From contig CAXMSE010000043.1 of the NCBI GenBank assembly GCA_964196195.1, forward strand, positions 1-34,177: 34,177 nt of DNA, read 5' to 3'. Each line of letters starts with the position of its first letter. The stretch's first letter is position 1. The stretch comes from OFTM10 sp964196195. GTDB lineage: Bacteria; Actinomycetota; Acidimicrobiia; Acidimicrobiales; Aldehydirespiratoraceae. The notes under the pieces are model-generated. The model had not been told where the DNA came from. It ran no database searches and worked only from the letters and a program-made list of their open reading frames with translations. Positions 15,292 through 23,651 of this stretch are shown in pieces. A program made the translations under genes and the position numbers.

Positions 15292-15735
15292 TCAGGAGCG
15301 AAGCTGCCGGATCCGGTTGATCACCGTCGCCCGCGCTCGATGATCCTGCTCGAAAGCAAGCAGGTAGGAAAGGTCGTCGTCGGACAGGGGCTCGAGGAGT
15401 TCGAGCAGTTCGGAGGCGGCCATCGACTGGTAGCCATCGATGGGCAGCTCGGTCTCTTGGCCCTCGATGTCTTCGCGAGGGTGGTCGGGTTCGGGCGACG
15501 GTTCGCGGAGCCCTACTGCGGAGATCACCGCATCCCTGACTTCATCTACCAGGCGGGTGATGCCGGTGGGTGATTGCTGGGCCGCGACCTTGCCGGCCAA
15601 GCGGGCCAGCGCCACCTGTCCCCGGCCTCGATCGGCCAGCTTGGGGATGAGTTCCTTGGCTTCGAGGGCGAGACCGAGCGGCGCGTAGATAACCAGGTCG
15701 AGCACCCGATCGCCGAGTCGCTCAGGTGTGCTCAT
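15292..15735 (-). CDS. conserved helical protein, lipid-droplet-associated-like C-terminus
   Basis: 147 residues, no firm family. The N-terminal part has a mildly hydrophobic stretch (VLDLVIYAPLGLALEAKELIP) followed by a helix rich in Arg/Lys. The C-terminal part ELLELLEPLSDDDLSYLLAFEQDHRARATVINRI resembles the LS...L..LL.YE..HRAR segment found at the end of actinobacterial lipid-droplet-associated-like proteins. This similarity is from memory and weak, so no function is assigned. Start ATG 15735 overlaps the upstream DUF4193-like stop as ATGA; a longer start at 15768 is disfavoured. Confidence 0.7.
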   Translation of the reverse strand: MSTPERLGDRVLDLVIYAPLGLALEAKELIPKLADRGRGQVALARLAGKVAAQQSPTGITRLVDEVRDAVISAVGLREPSPEPDHPREDIEGQETELPIDGYQSMAASELLELLEPLSDDDLSYLLAFEQDHRARATVINRIRQLRS

Positions 15736-16166
15736 GGATTGGCGATGGGCCCACCGCAGTGAGGACACTCACCATCAGTCACCGTGCCGCTGTTGACGAG
15801 CAGGAAGCAGTGGGGGCACGAGAATTCGTTGTCCTGGCGGGCCTGCACATCCTCGGCGTCGCCCGGTGCGACCGGGGGCTTCACCGGAGGGGCATCCTCG
15901 TCTTCCTCGTCGTCGTCGTCGCCGGCCGCGATTCGATCCTTCAGGATCGCGTCGAGATCGGCCTCGACTTCATCGTCGTCCTCGTCGTCATCGTCGTCGG
16001 AGCTGGCGGGAGTCGCAACGTCGTCGTCGTCTTCGTCCTCGTCGTCCTCTTCATTTTCGTCTTCCAGAGAGTCGGAGAGTTCTTCCTCGCCATCGTCGAT
16101 GTCGTCGTCGGACATCTCTTCGAGATCTTCCGATCCTTCTTCTTGGGTGTCGTCTGCGTCAGCCAT
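15732..16166 (-). CDS. acidic DUF4193-like zinc-ribbon protein
   Basis: 144 residues. The first 100 are strongly acidic, with runs of Asp/Glu (for example DDDDDEDDDEVEADLD). A C-terminal zinc ribbon has CPHC at about 122-125 and CPHC near 136-139, in the segment NEFSCPHCFLLV. DUF4193 proteins of actinobacteria have a short C-terminal ribbon of the form DEFTCSSCFLV, so I place it near that family. The role is unknown. It is the first gene of the operon ending in the Nudix hydrolase and lies 42 bases downstream of the LysM gene. Confidence 0.75.
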   Translation of the reverse strand: MADADDTQEEGSEDLEEMSDDDIDDGEEELSDSLEDENEEDDEDEDDDDVATPASSDDDDDEDDDEVEADLDAILKDRIAAGDDDDEEDEDAPPVKPPVAPGDAEDVQARQDNEFSCPHCFLLVNSGTVTDGECPHCGGPIANP

Positions 16167-16208
16167 GAGCTACCTGGTTGCGGGGGGTGTGCGGCGGAGC
16201 ATAGACAC

Positions 16209-17303
16209 TCAACGACGAATTCGGCGGATTTCCAGCACCGAATCTGCGAACGCGGCGGCGCTTTCGCTCATACCGTTCTCGAGGAACCCGTGGAGGCCCT
16301 GGTTCCACGCCGCCAGAGCCTCGCGGTCGCTGTGGGTGCGGTCGATCACATAGCGCAGGTAACGCGCCGCCAGCTGTACTCCGTCGGCGACGCTGAGTGG
16401 GTCGAGTTCGAGGCCGAGGAGTCGCTCTTCCACAAAATCGACCGTAGCGGGGCTCAGTTGGCCGATGCCCAGATGACCTCCGGGGCCGGTGACTGAGGGC
16501 TGCCAGTTCGACTCTTTCCAGAGGAGGGCTTCGAGGAGGTCTTGGGGTACGCCATAGCTCGACGACCAGTTCCTGAAGGCGTCCTTCAGTGGGGTCGCGC
16601 TCGTCGAGGGCACCGTGGCAGTGGGCACTGGCGTCGTAGGCACGGTCGTCGTAGGCACGGTCGTGGTGGGCACGGTCGTGGGCGATGTCGGCGTCTCGGG
16701 GCCGGAGTCGGTGGGGATGGCCAGGAGCTGGCCGACTCGGATCAGGTTCGGGTCCGTCAACTCGTTCTCGGCAGCCAGAGCATCGGGCTTCACGCCGAAG
16801 CGACGAGCGATGGCGAACAGGGTCTCCCCCGCCTCCACCGTGTGGGTTCCCGCAGCAGACGTGGAGTTGTCGGGCTCTGAGGATGGCGGGGCTGGAGAGC
16901 TCCCCGCGAGTACCAAGGTCTGGCCCACATAGATCCGGTCGGGATCGGCGAGTTGGTTGGCCTCGACAATCGTCGCTACTGATGCGCCGTAGCGGCGTGC
17001 GATTAGCCACAGGGTGTCGCCGGCGGTCACTGCATGCTCGACGACACCGCTGCGATCAGGCGAAGACGTGGGCGAGGCGGTGGGGGGCGCGGTGAGCACG
17101 AGGGTTGCACCGGCCACGATGTGATCCGCTTCTTCGATCTCGTTCCAGGCGACGAGCTCCTCGACTGTCACATCGTGGCGCTCGGCCAGCTGGCTGAGGG
17201 TGTCGCCGGGACGAATTTCGACCGCAGTGGTGGCAAGCATCGTGGTTGCCACCAGGGCAACAACCACAGTCAGTGGCTTGATCGACAGAAAACGGGTAAA
17301 CAC
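16209..17303 (-). CDS. secreted triple-LysM lytic transglycosylase
   Basis: 364 residues. A signal/membrane segment is at about 10-30 (PLTVVVALVATTMLATTAV). Three LysM domains follow: IRPGDTLSQLAERHDVTVEE, VTAGDTLWLIARRYG, and VEAGETLFAIARRFGV, each ending with a (V)GQ.L.(L/I) strand. A TVPTTTVPTT linker near 215-240 leads to an SLT-like domain (LLEALLWKESNWQPSVT, where E is the probable catalytic acid, and GIGQLSPATVDF). It would bind and cleave peptidoglycan outside the membrane. The GTG start has GGAGG nine bases upstream, so this gene uses a normal leader, unlike many neighbours. Confidence 0.88.
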   Translation of the reverse strand: MFTRFLSIKPLTVVVALVATTMLATTAVEIRPGDTLSQLAERHDVTVEELVAWNEIEEADHIVAGATLVLTAPPTASPTSSPDRSGVVEHAVTAGDTLWLIARRYGASVATIVEANQLADPDRIYVGQTLVLAGSSPAPPSSEPDNSTSAAGTHTVEAGETLFAIARRFGVKPDALAAENELTDPNLIRVGQLLAIPTDSGPETPTSPTTVPTTTVPTTTVPTTPVPTATVPSTSATPLKDAFRNWSSSYGVPQDLLEALLWKESNWQPSVTGPGGHLGIGQLSPATVDFVEERLLGLELDPLSVADGVQLAARYLRYVIDRTHSDREALAAWNQGLHGFLENGMSESAAAFADSVLEIRRIRR

Positions 17304-17395
17304 AGCGGCGAGCCTCCAACGGCTCCGCCCGTGGCTAGTGCAGACCGTAGCGCTGTGAGCGGCCCGCGCCCAACACCATTCACCAGGTACTACCG

Positions 17396-17418
17396 AGGGT
17401 GAGCGCGACGCTCACTCT
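17396..17418. terminator. hairpin between thyX-like and LysM genes
   Basis: AGGGTGAGCG and CGCTCACTCT form a ten-pair stem (one G-U) around a CGA loop. It lies 25 bases past the stop of the thyX-like gene (which ends at 17443, minus strand) and could end that transcript. There is no U-tract, so an intrinsic terminator is unproven. Confidence 0.4.
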
Positions 17419-17442
17419 GAGCGCTGATAGCCGAGATCTTGG

Positions 17443-19062
17443 CTAACCGCCGGTGCGATCGTCCCTCTTCTGCTCGGCCTTACGTTCTGCATCGAGACGA
17501 CCGAGCGGTGGCTCGGCTGAATGGTCGACGAAGCGCAGCGCCTCCGCCACCGCATGGTGGCCGGCCACATCGGCGATCTCGGTGTGCATGCGTTGACAGA
17601 CCCGTCGATAAGCCTCGTGGCCTTGGGGACCGGTGCGCAGCTCCAGCATGTGCATGGCCTCGCGTGCGTTGAACTGCATGCTGTAGCGCACCCGATAGGC
17701 CAACGAAACCGCGTAGGCGGCTTGGTCGGGGAACTCTTCGAGCAGTGCATCGTGAAGCGAGGCAGAGCGCTCCATCACCGCATCGAACTGATCGGCCACG
17801 CCGGCAGCCTCGACCGCGGCGGGGCGCTCGTATCCATGGCGCGGCGACAGGGGCTGCCACTCGATGGTGAGCATACGATGGCGCTGGAGATCGCGGAATG
17901 CCCCGTAGTCGCTCACGACGTCGAAGCGGTAGCCGGTGCGCTCGAAGGCGCGACCCGGACGCTGGCGGCGGTGGGCCCGGTCGCCGGTGTAGGTCTTGAT
18001 GATGCTGATTCGCTCCTCGATACCCATGGCGCGGACGCGGGCCTCGATGGCCCGCTCGGGAAGCGAGGTGTAGGGGTAGAGCATGGCGGTGACCATCTTC
18101 ACCTCGCCCTCAGGATCGAAATCGACCAGCTCCACGACGTCGTGGTCGACCCTGCCGCCCACCTCGTCGCCGAACACAGAGTCGGCCACAGCCTCCATCG
18201 ACTCGCGAACGTCGGCCATGTAGGCACTGGTACGGACGCCGCGTTCGGGAAGATCCACCCGTTTCAGGAAGGAGGGCACAACCTTACGTAGCTCTGTGAG
18301 CATGAGATCGGCGTAGGTTCGAGCCTCGGGCAAGGGGTGCGCCCTCATCCGAAGAAGGAGGGATTCATAGGCCTGGCCGGTGCCGTAGATGCCCACATTG
18401 GAAAGGGCCGCCGACGGCAGCATCCCCCTGATCGCGTCGAGGCCACGGGCCTTGATCGCCATCCGGTAGGCGAAGTCGCTGTCGGCCGGGTTCTTGGGCT
18501 CGACCGAGCGGAAGAATTCCTGCATCTGGGGGACGAGGCCCGAATAGGCATCGAAGATGCGGTCCATGTCGGCGACATAGCGAGTGCCGAGCGGGGAGGT
18601 GAGAATGTCGGGATCCCGGTAGAAGCGGTAACGCCCGCCGAGGCGCTGGTCGTAGGCGATGTAGCGCGTGGACTGCTCGAGGTACGACATCAGGCGGCCC
18701 CACTCGAGCACCTTGGTAAGCACGTTGGACGCCTGCTCGCAAGCCAGATGCACCCCGCCGAGCTGGGCGACGCTGTCGTCGCCGTACTCGAAGAAGACGA
18801 CGTCGTAGAGCTCCTCGGCGCGCCTCAGCCCGATGGTGGCATCGATAGATTGGTCGCCCTCGATGTCGAGCTCGCCGACGAACTCCTTCAAGAAGAGTCG
18901 ACGGAGGCTGAGCGCGGTGCGCGAGTAGCGAGCGAAGAGGGCACCCTTCACCACCTCGGGCAGGTTGACGAGCGCGAAGACGGGCTGGTCGAGGTTCGTG
19001 AAGTAACGGCGAAGGACGTCAGCTTCGGGGGCTGTGAACTCTTCGGCGATGTAGACCGTCAT
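17443..19062 (-). CDS. thyX: tandem-duplicated ThyX-like flavin-dependent thymidylate synthase
   Basis: 539 residues, about twice a normal ThyX (220-250), and made of two ThyX-like halves. Half 1 (about 1-270) has SYLEQSTRYI, matching the end of the RHRx7S motif, but the RHR is WGR. Half 2 (about 275-539) has LQRHRMLTIEWQPLSPRHGY, with RHR intact but Pro at the Ser position. The half-2 segment FNAREAMHMLELR matches the dUMP-activating NAR...LxLR region; in half 1 the NAR is lost (GTGQAYESLLLR). Long ThyX-like proteins of this type are known to me. Whether it makes dTMP from dUMP with FAD and methylene-folate or has other activity is open. The start ATG 19062 follows TAGGCT by nine bases. Confidence 0.78.
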   Translation of the reverse strand: MTVYIAEEFTAPEADVLRRYFTNLDQPVFALVNLPEVVKGALFARYSRTALSLRRLFLKEFVGELDIEGDQSIDATIGLRRAEELYDVVFFEYGDDSVAQLGGVHLACEQASNVLTKVLEWGRLMSYLEQSTRYIAYDQRLGGRYRFYRDPDILTSPLGTRYVADMDRIFDAYSGLVPQMQEFFRSVEPKNPADSDFAYRMAIKARGLDAIRGMLPSAALSNVGIYGTGQAYESLLLRMRAHPLPEARTYADLMLTELRKVVPSFLKRVDLPERGVRTSAYMADVRESMEAVADSVFGDEVGGRVDHDVVELVDFDPEGEVKMVTAMLYPYTSLPERAIEARVRAMGIEERISIIKTYTGDRAHRRQRPGRAFERTGYRFDVVSDYGAFRDLQRHRMLTIEWQPLSPRHGYERPAAVEAAGVADQFDAVMERSASLHDALLEEFPDQAAYAVSLAYRVRYSMQFNAREAMHMLELRTGPQGHEAYRRVCQRMHTEIADVAGHHAVAEALRFVDHSAEPPLGRLDAERKAEQKRDDRTGG

Positions 19063-19074
19063 CGGACGGTGAGC

Positions 19075-19335
19075 CTACGCGTTGGTGTTGGAGGCACCGC
19101 GGATCGCCGACATGGCATCGTGGTCGGCCCAACAGTCGACGATCGTGGGTGCCATGGAGAGGGCACCGTCGATGATTGCGCGGTCGCCGGAATCGCAGCG
19201 GGCATGGGCGGCAAACTCCGGTGTGTGCATGGCGGTTTCCTTCGGGGTACATCTCACCATGGGGTGGATCGAAGGGGCGCAATAGCTGACGTTGCCCATG
19301 TCGTAGAACGGCGGAGGGTTCCATGTCTGGCTCAT
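19075..19335 (-). pseudogene. C-terminal remnant of an M20-family metallopeptidase/amidohydrolase
   Basis: About 86 residues that match only the C-terminal end of M20 aminoacyl/aminobenzoyl-glutamate hydrolases: FYDMGNVSYCAPSIHPM (the S/T-D-x-GNVS motif region), HTPEFAAHA, then DRAIIDGALSMAPTIVDCWAD. Intact enzymes are about 390 residues with metal-binding His/Asp/Glu motifs that are absent here. The frame is open up to 19383, but upstream residues are not M20-like, and the DAGK-like gene ends at 19408. It therefore appears to be a deletion remnant between the thyX-like gene and the dagK-like gene. It may be translated from ATG 19335 but would not be a peptidase. Confidence 0.6.
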
Positions 19336-19407
19336 CGTGCATCCCGCTGCTTGGCTTCGGTGATCTCGCTCGGGCGATCGCATGGGAGCGACGGAGTCCG
19401 ACTTCGG

Positions 19408-20019
19408 TCAGATCCAGATCTCGAGAGCATCGGGTTCGAGCCTGACGCTGAGCCTCGTCGCTTGAGCCTGGCGATGCCCGTCGAGGTGTATCGGGATCGG
19501 TTCCGCGAACTCGAACTGGGCGGCGCTCATGCGTCTGACCGTGATGCCGGGATGGGGGATGTGGGCACCGCTCCTGAGTCGGGATCTGGCCTTCAGCCGA
19601 TCGCCCACCGAGAGGTCGGCATCGAGCATATCGAGACGACCATCGCCGGGATGGGCCCGCGGCGCGATGTTCCAGGAGCCGATGAAGGCCGCATTGGCAG
19701 CGACAACGATCCGGCCTCGAAGCCACGCTCTTCGAGCCACGAGATGGGCGACGAACCAATGGAGCTTGCCATCGAGAAGGGCCTCGCCGAGGTCGACGGT
19801 GACGTGTGTGGCCTCGTCTGCGTCGTGCAGGCCCGAGCCGGCGGAGCCACCGAGCGTGCGGTGAAGGTCGCCTCCGATGAGGCCGATCGATGGCACCGTG
19901 GTATTGGCCCGCCGAGCAGCGGCGATCACATCCGCCGCGGCACGATCCGAGTTCACGTAGACCAGATCGGTCGGCTTCTCGGCCCACTCCCCCCAATCGA
20001 CCCCTCGCTCGATGCTCAC
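19408..20019 (-). CDS. diacylglycerol kinase-like protein lacking the kinase active site
   Basis: 203 residues against about 300 for DAGK/YegS lipid kinases. The C-terminal half matches the beta-rich second domain: VVAANAAFIGSWNIAPRAHPGDGRLDM, RSGAHIPHPGITV, then IHLDGHRQAQA and LEPDALEIWI. The N-terminal half contains GLIGGDLHRTLGG, where kinases have IP.GTGNDFAR, and no GGDGT ATP motif, so it is probably catalytically inactive or has another ligand. The GTG start overlaps the helY stop (GTGA), so it is translated after the helicase. A lipid-binding or regulatory role is only inference. Confidence 0.65.
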   Translation of the reverse strand: MSIERGVDWGEWAEKPTDLVYVNSDRAAADVIAAARRANTTVPSIGLIGGDLHRTLGGSAGSGLHDADEATHVTVDLGEALLDGKLHWFVAHLVARRAWLRGRIVVAANAAFIGSWNIAPRAHPGDGRLDMLDADLSVGDRLKARSRLRSGAHIPHPGITVRRMSAAQFEFAEPIPIHLDGHRQAQATRLSVRLEPDALEIWI

Positions 20020-22511
20020 CCTGCCTCGACCGCCCCGGAGAGGGCTACGACACCGCGGTGGATGGCATCGGCGGCTTGACGGGCGGTGGACCGCGTCGAG
20101 CCGAGGGGTGCCACGGAGGCGATTTGGCGTAGCAGGTCGATCAGCTGCTTCACATTGCGGACGAAGTCGCCGGCGGTCAGATCGGCGCCCGCGTCGAGAA
20201 TCACTCCGAGCTCCTCACCGGCGGCCCAGGAGTGGGCGATAGCCGCGAATCCTGCGTCGGGGGAACGTGACTCCGGCACGCCGTGATGGCGTTCGACCCG
20301 GATGAGCGCGGCCGAGAGGCGTTCGAGTTGACGGAAGCGCTGGAGGGCGACGCGGGACGGGAACCAGGGGTCTGGCGGTGGGCTCGCGCTGCGGTGCTCG
20401 TAGGTGAAACATGAGGCGATCGAGGCGAGTTGGGGAGCGGTGAGTTCGTCGAACACACCGGCGACACACGCATCGGTGATCAATAGATCGATCTCGTGAT
20501 AGACCCGCCCGAGCATGTGCCCAGAGTCGGTGACGTCCCACTTCTCGAGGTGGCCGCGATCACGCAGCACAGCGCAGATCGCGTCGAAGCGCCGGGCGAT
20601 CGAAGCGCTGTCGCGCCGGGCCCGACGCTCGAGCGCCAGCACCTCTTTCTCGGCGCGGTCGAGATCGGCTCGCGGGTCGTTCTCCGAACTGCGCCGCTTG
20701 CGGCGTGCAGAGGTCTTCACTCCCGACCGCTTGAGTCGCGATGCAACATCGGCTCGGTAGTCGGCACGCTCGGGGGCCATCGGAAACGGCAGCTCGATCT
20801 GGCCGACGGTGACCGGTGAGTGATCGAGGTCGGCAAGGGCCCAGCGTTGTTCCCTGCCCCCCTCCCCCACCAACCTGATTCGGGCCCGTCCGCCCTTCCG
20901 CCAGCTGACGCCCAATACGGCGAGGCGCTCGCCCTCGTCGTCGATGATCACATCACCGGGGCGGAGGCGACTCACGGCGTCGGAGATCGCGGTCTCGTCG
21001 TGTGAGGCTGGAGCTTGTGCTCGAGGCTCGGGAAGGGTGGCGACGAGGGCACGAAGATCGTCGACGCGCTTTCTTTCACGGGCCAGCCGGGTCTCGAGAC
21101 GAGAGACGTTGGCATCGGCTTGGTATTGGGCGAAGGATCGTGCCAGCAGGGCACGGGCAGCCTCGGGCTTTTGGCGCTGCAAGAGGTTGGCCGCCATGTT
21201 GTAGGTAGGCCGGAACGCCGAGCGAAGGCGAAAGGAGCTGCTGCCGGCGAGAGATGCGACCTGGTCGAACTGGGTGAACGGCGACCACGGCACGAGGGCA
21301 TGGCCCGTCTCGTCGATCCCCCGCCTCCCGGCCCTCCCGGTTAGCTGGGTGAACTGGGCGGGGGTGAGGAGTTCGTGGGTTTCGCCGGTGAACTTGGAGA
21401 GCTTGTCGATCACCACGCTGCGGGCCGGCAGGTTTACACCGAGGGCAAGGGTCTCGGTGGCGAAAATCACCCGCACGAGACCTTCTGCGAAGCAGAGTTC
21501 GACGGCCTCCTTGAAGGCGGGAACGAGGCCGGCGTGGTGGCTGGCGATTCCTCTCTCGAGGCGCTTCATCCAGGCCATGGTGTCGAGCACGGCAAGATCA
21601 GAGCTGGGGAGACCAGCGATGCGGTCCTCGGCAATGCTCCTGATACGAGCCGCTTCCTCATCATCGGTGAAGCGGGCGCCCGCCCGCTCGAGGGTGACGG
21701 CGGCCTCATCGCAGCCCTTCCGGCTGAATAGGAACCAGATGACGGGGAGAAGATCGCGGTCTTCGAGAAGACCGATCAGCTCGAGCCGGCTGGGAGCCTT
21801 CCATGGTGCCCGTTTCGGTCGACCGTCGCCTCGGCCTCGTCGGAGTTCGGGGTCGAAACCGGCACCTTCAGGATTGGGCCGACCGTCGATCAGGGTGGGG
21901 ATGATCTGGGGTGCCCTGCCCCGGTGGTCACCGATCACATAGTGATTGGTGAGTTCGACCGGCCGAGTGGTTTCTACGACTTCGCCGGTATCGCCCCTGA
22001 TCGACTCCAACCACCCCACCACCTCGGCAGTGTTGGAGACGGTGGCAGACAGACAAACGAGGGCGACATGCTCTGGGAGGTGGAGGATGACCTCCTCCCA
22101 GACGGGCCCTCGAAATGAGTCTTCGAGATAGTGCACCTCATCGAGCACAACCGAGTCGAGGTCGTCGAGGCGGCGTCCCTCATAGAGCATGTTGCGTAGG
22201 ACTTCGGTGGTCATCACCACCACGTCTGCATCGCCGTTGATCGTGTTGTCACCGGTGAGCAGACCCACTCTCGAGCTACCGATCCGATCACACAGATCTC
22301 GATACTTCTGATTCGAGAGGGCCTTGATCGGGGAGGTGTAGAAGGTACGACGGCCCGCCTCTAGAGCACGGTCGATCGCGTGCTCCGCAATCACGGTCTT
22401 ACCGCTCCCGGTGGGTGCGGCCACCAGCACCGATCGGCCGTGATCGAGATGGTCGATCGCTTCGAGCTGGAACCGGTCGAGAGCAAATTCGCGGTCCGGT
22501 AGTGAGGTCAC
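20016..22511 (-). CDS. helY: HelY-type Ski2-like DExH RNA helicase
   Basis: 831 residues, superfamily 2. Walker A is AAPTGSGKTVIAEHA (31-45). Motif II is DEVH (124-127, in VVLDEVHYLEDSFRG). SAT is LSATVSNTAEV. The helicase domain 2 motifs are LALGVNLPARSVVIDKLSKF and TQLTGRAGRRGID. The C-terminal third is a DSHCT-like helical region. M. tuberculosis HelY (906 residues) sits in the same order next to tatC, tatA, pafC and pafB, so synteny agrees. It probably unwinds structured RNA. The GTG start overlaps tatC by four bases, and the dagK-like gene overlaps at the other end. Confidence 0.88.
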   Translation of the reverse strand: MTSLPDREFALDRFQLEAIDHLDHGRSVLVAAPTGSGKTVIAEHAIDRALEAGRRTFYTSPIKALSNQKYRDLCDRIGSSRVGLLTGDNTINGDADVVVMTTEVLRNMLYEGRRLDDLDSVVLDEVHYLEDSFRGPVWEEVILHLPEHVALVCLSATVSNTAEVVGWLESIRGDTGEVVETTRPVELTNHYVIGDHRGRAPQIIPTLIDGRPNPEGAGFDPELRRGRGDGRPKRAPWKAPSRLELIGLLEDRDLLPVIWFLFSRKGCDEAAVTLERAGARFTDDEEAARIRSIAEDRIAGLPSSDLAVLDTMAWMKRLERGIASHHAGLVPAFKEAVELCFAEGLVRVIFATETLALGVNLPARSVVIDKLSKFTGETHELLTPAQFTQLTGRAGRRGIDETGHALVPWSPFTQFDQVASLAGSSSFRLRSAFRPTYNMAANLLQRQKPEAARALLARSFAQYQADANVSRLETRLARERKRVDDLRALVATLPEPRAQAPASHDETAISDAVSRLRPGDVIIDDEGERLAVLGVSWRKGGRARIRLVGEGGREQRWALADLDHSPVTVGQIELPFPMAPERADYRADVASRLKRSGVKTSARRKRRSSENDPRADLDRAEKEVLALERRARRDSASIARRFDAICAVLRDRGHLEKWDVTDSGHMLGRVYHEIDLLITDACVAGVFDELTAPQLASIASCFTYEHRSASPPPDPWFPSRVALQRFRQLERLSAALIRVERHHGVPESRSPDAGFAAIAHSWAAGEELGVILDAGADLTAGDFVRNVKQLIDLLRQIASVAPLGSTRSTARQAADAIHRGVVALSGAVEAG

Positions 22512-23266
22512 TCCGCTTCGGCCGCCTTGCGGGCCTGTCGGTTGCGAATGCGGCCGAACAGGATCGCGATCTCGTAGAAGAGGTACATCGGTACCGAGAG
22601 CACCATGAGGGTGAACGGATCTCCACTCGGGGTGATGACAGCCACCATCACGACGATTCCGACGATTGCGTACTGGCGGCCGGCTCGCAGCGTCTTGTTG
22701 TCGAGGATCCCCAGAATCTGCAGGAAGATGAGCAAGATCGGGAATTCGAAACCTATTCCGAACGCCACCATCATCTTCACCACGAAACCGATGTACTCAC
22801 TCGGTGCGAAGAGCTCCTCGAAGTTGTCGGCCCCGAGCCCGATGAGGAAGTCGAGTGCTCTGGGAATGCTCCAGTAGGCGAGCCCTGCGCCGCTGAAGAA
22901 GAGTCCGACTCCAGACACGATGAAAGGAATCGCATACTTCTTTTCGTGGCTGTAGAGCGCGGGAGCGATGAAGCGCCACAGCTGCCAGAGGATGACCGGC
23001 ATGGCGGCCGCGATGCCGCCATAGCCGACCACGGTGAGCTTCACGTTGAATGGCTCGAGGGGATTGCGGACGTAGAGCTTGCATTCTTCGTCGTCGCTGA
23101 TGATCTTGCAGTAGGGATCCATCAGGAAGTCGATGATCCAGTCGTAGAAGATCCAGCAGACCACCGCGCCGATCGCTATGGCTGCGAAGGAGATGATCAA
23201 GCGACGTCGCAGTTCGGACAAGTGCTCCATGAGCGGCATGCGCGAGTCGTCGAGAGCTTCAGCCAT
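22508..23266 (-). CDS. tatC: Sec-independent protein translocase TatC
   Basis: 252 residues with six predicted membrane segments. N-terminal signatures are MPLMEHLSELRRRL (receptor surface with Glu and Arg) and later FLFFSGAGLAYWSIPRALDFL-type helices, SEYIGFVVKMMVAFGIGFEFPILL, and TPSGDPFTLMVLSVPMYLFYE at the end. TatC binds twin-arginine signal peptides and works with TatA/B at the membrane. It starts two bases after the tatA stop, and its stop overlaps helY. The order matches the mycobacterial tatA-tatC-helY cluster. Confidence 0.93.
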   Translation of the reverse strand: MAEALDDSRMPLMEHLSELRRRLIISFAAIAIGAVVCWIFYDWIIDFLMDPYCKIISDDEECKLYVRNPLEPFNVKLTVVGYGGIAAAMPVILWQLWRFIAPALYSHEKKYAIPFIVSGVGLFFSGAGLAYWSIPRALDFLIGLGADNFEELFAPSEYIGFVVKMMVAFGIGFEFPILLIFLQILGILDNKTLRAGRQYAIVGIVVMVAVITPSGDPFTLMVLSVPMYLFYEIAILFGRIRNRQARKAAEAE

Positions 23267-23268
23267 CT

Positions 23269-23640
23269 TCAGGCGGATTCGTCGTCGTGTGCGGGGTCGG
23301 TGGCTTCTTCGGAGGGCTCTGTATTGGAGGGCTCTGTATTGGAGGGCTCTGTATTGGAGGGCTCCGCGTCGGATGACTCATCGGGATCGGCGTATGGGTT
23401 CTTGCCCGCTGCCCGTGCTGCTTGTCGCTCGGCCGCCAGGCTGCGACCGCGTGCCTTATCCTCAGCGAGGGGCTCCTGGAGTGCTTCGCGCATCTCCTTC
23501 TGGAAGCCTCCCGAGATTCGGCGCACCTCGTTGACTGCCTTCCCAACCTGCCTAGCCGCCTCCGGCAGCTTCGCCGGCCCCAGAACGATCAGAGCGACAA
23601 GCAGGATCACTAGCACTTCCGCGCCACCGAGGTTTCCCAT
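23269..23640 (-). CDS. tatA: TatA/TatB-family subunit
   Basis: 123 residues. One membrane helix (EVLVILLVALIVLGPAKLPE) then an amphipathic helix (AARQVGKAVNEVRRISGGF). The LGP motif and longer, acidic tail are TatB-like; TatA usually has FGPKKLP. Which role it plays, or both, is open because only one such gene is in the window. The tail (about residues 85-115) has five-residue repeats NTEPS encoded by a DNA tandem repeat. It is followed by tatC two bases on and preceded by an 88-residue gene. Confidence 0.85.
   Translation of the reverse strand: MGNLGGAEVLVILLVALIVLGPAKLPEAARQVGKAVNEVRRISGGFQKEMREALQEPLAEDKARGRSLAAERQAARAAGKNPYADPDESSDAEPSNTEPSNTEPSNTEPSEEATDPAHDDESA
23311..23370. repeat. 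15-bp tandem repeat in the tatA/B tail
   Basis: GGAGGGCTCTGTATT is present three times head to tail (23311-23355), then a degenerate fourth copy begins at 23356 with the same first nine bases. On the coding strand each unit encodes NTEPS (the fourth DAEPS). The copies are identical at base level, so the expansion is recent or recombination keeps them uniform; it is in frame and length-variable in principle. Confidence 0.85.
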
Positions 23641-23651
23641 GGTGTGTGACT

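Noticed and set aside
15784..16353. Serine-rich plus-strand frame opposite the acidic DUF4193-like gene
   Set aside because: Poly-Ser arises from reading the antisense of Asp/Glu runs (GTCGTC, TCGTCG repeats).
18337..20079. Long plus-strand open frame (580 codons) opposite the thyX-like, M20 remnant and dagK-like genes
   Set aside because: No recognisable domain; it is a GC-bias shadow of clearly homologous minus-strand genes.
23311..23370. Short repeats as a CRISPR array
   Set aside because: Units are head to tail without spacers and in frame within tatA/B.
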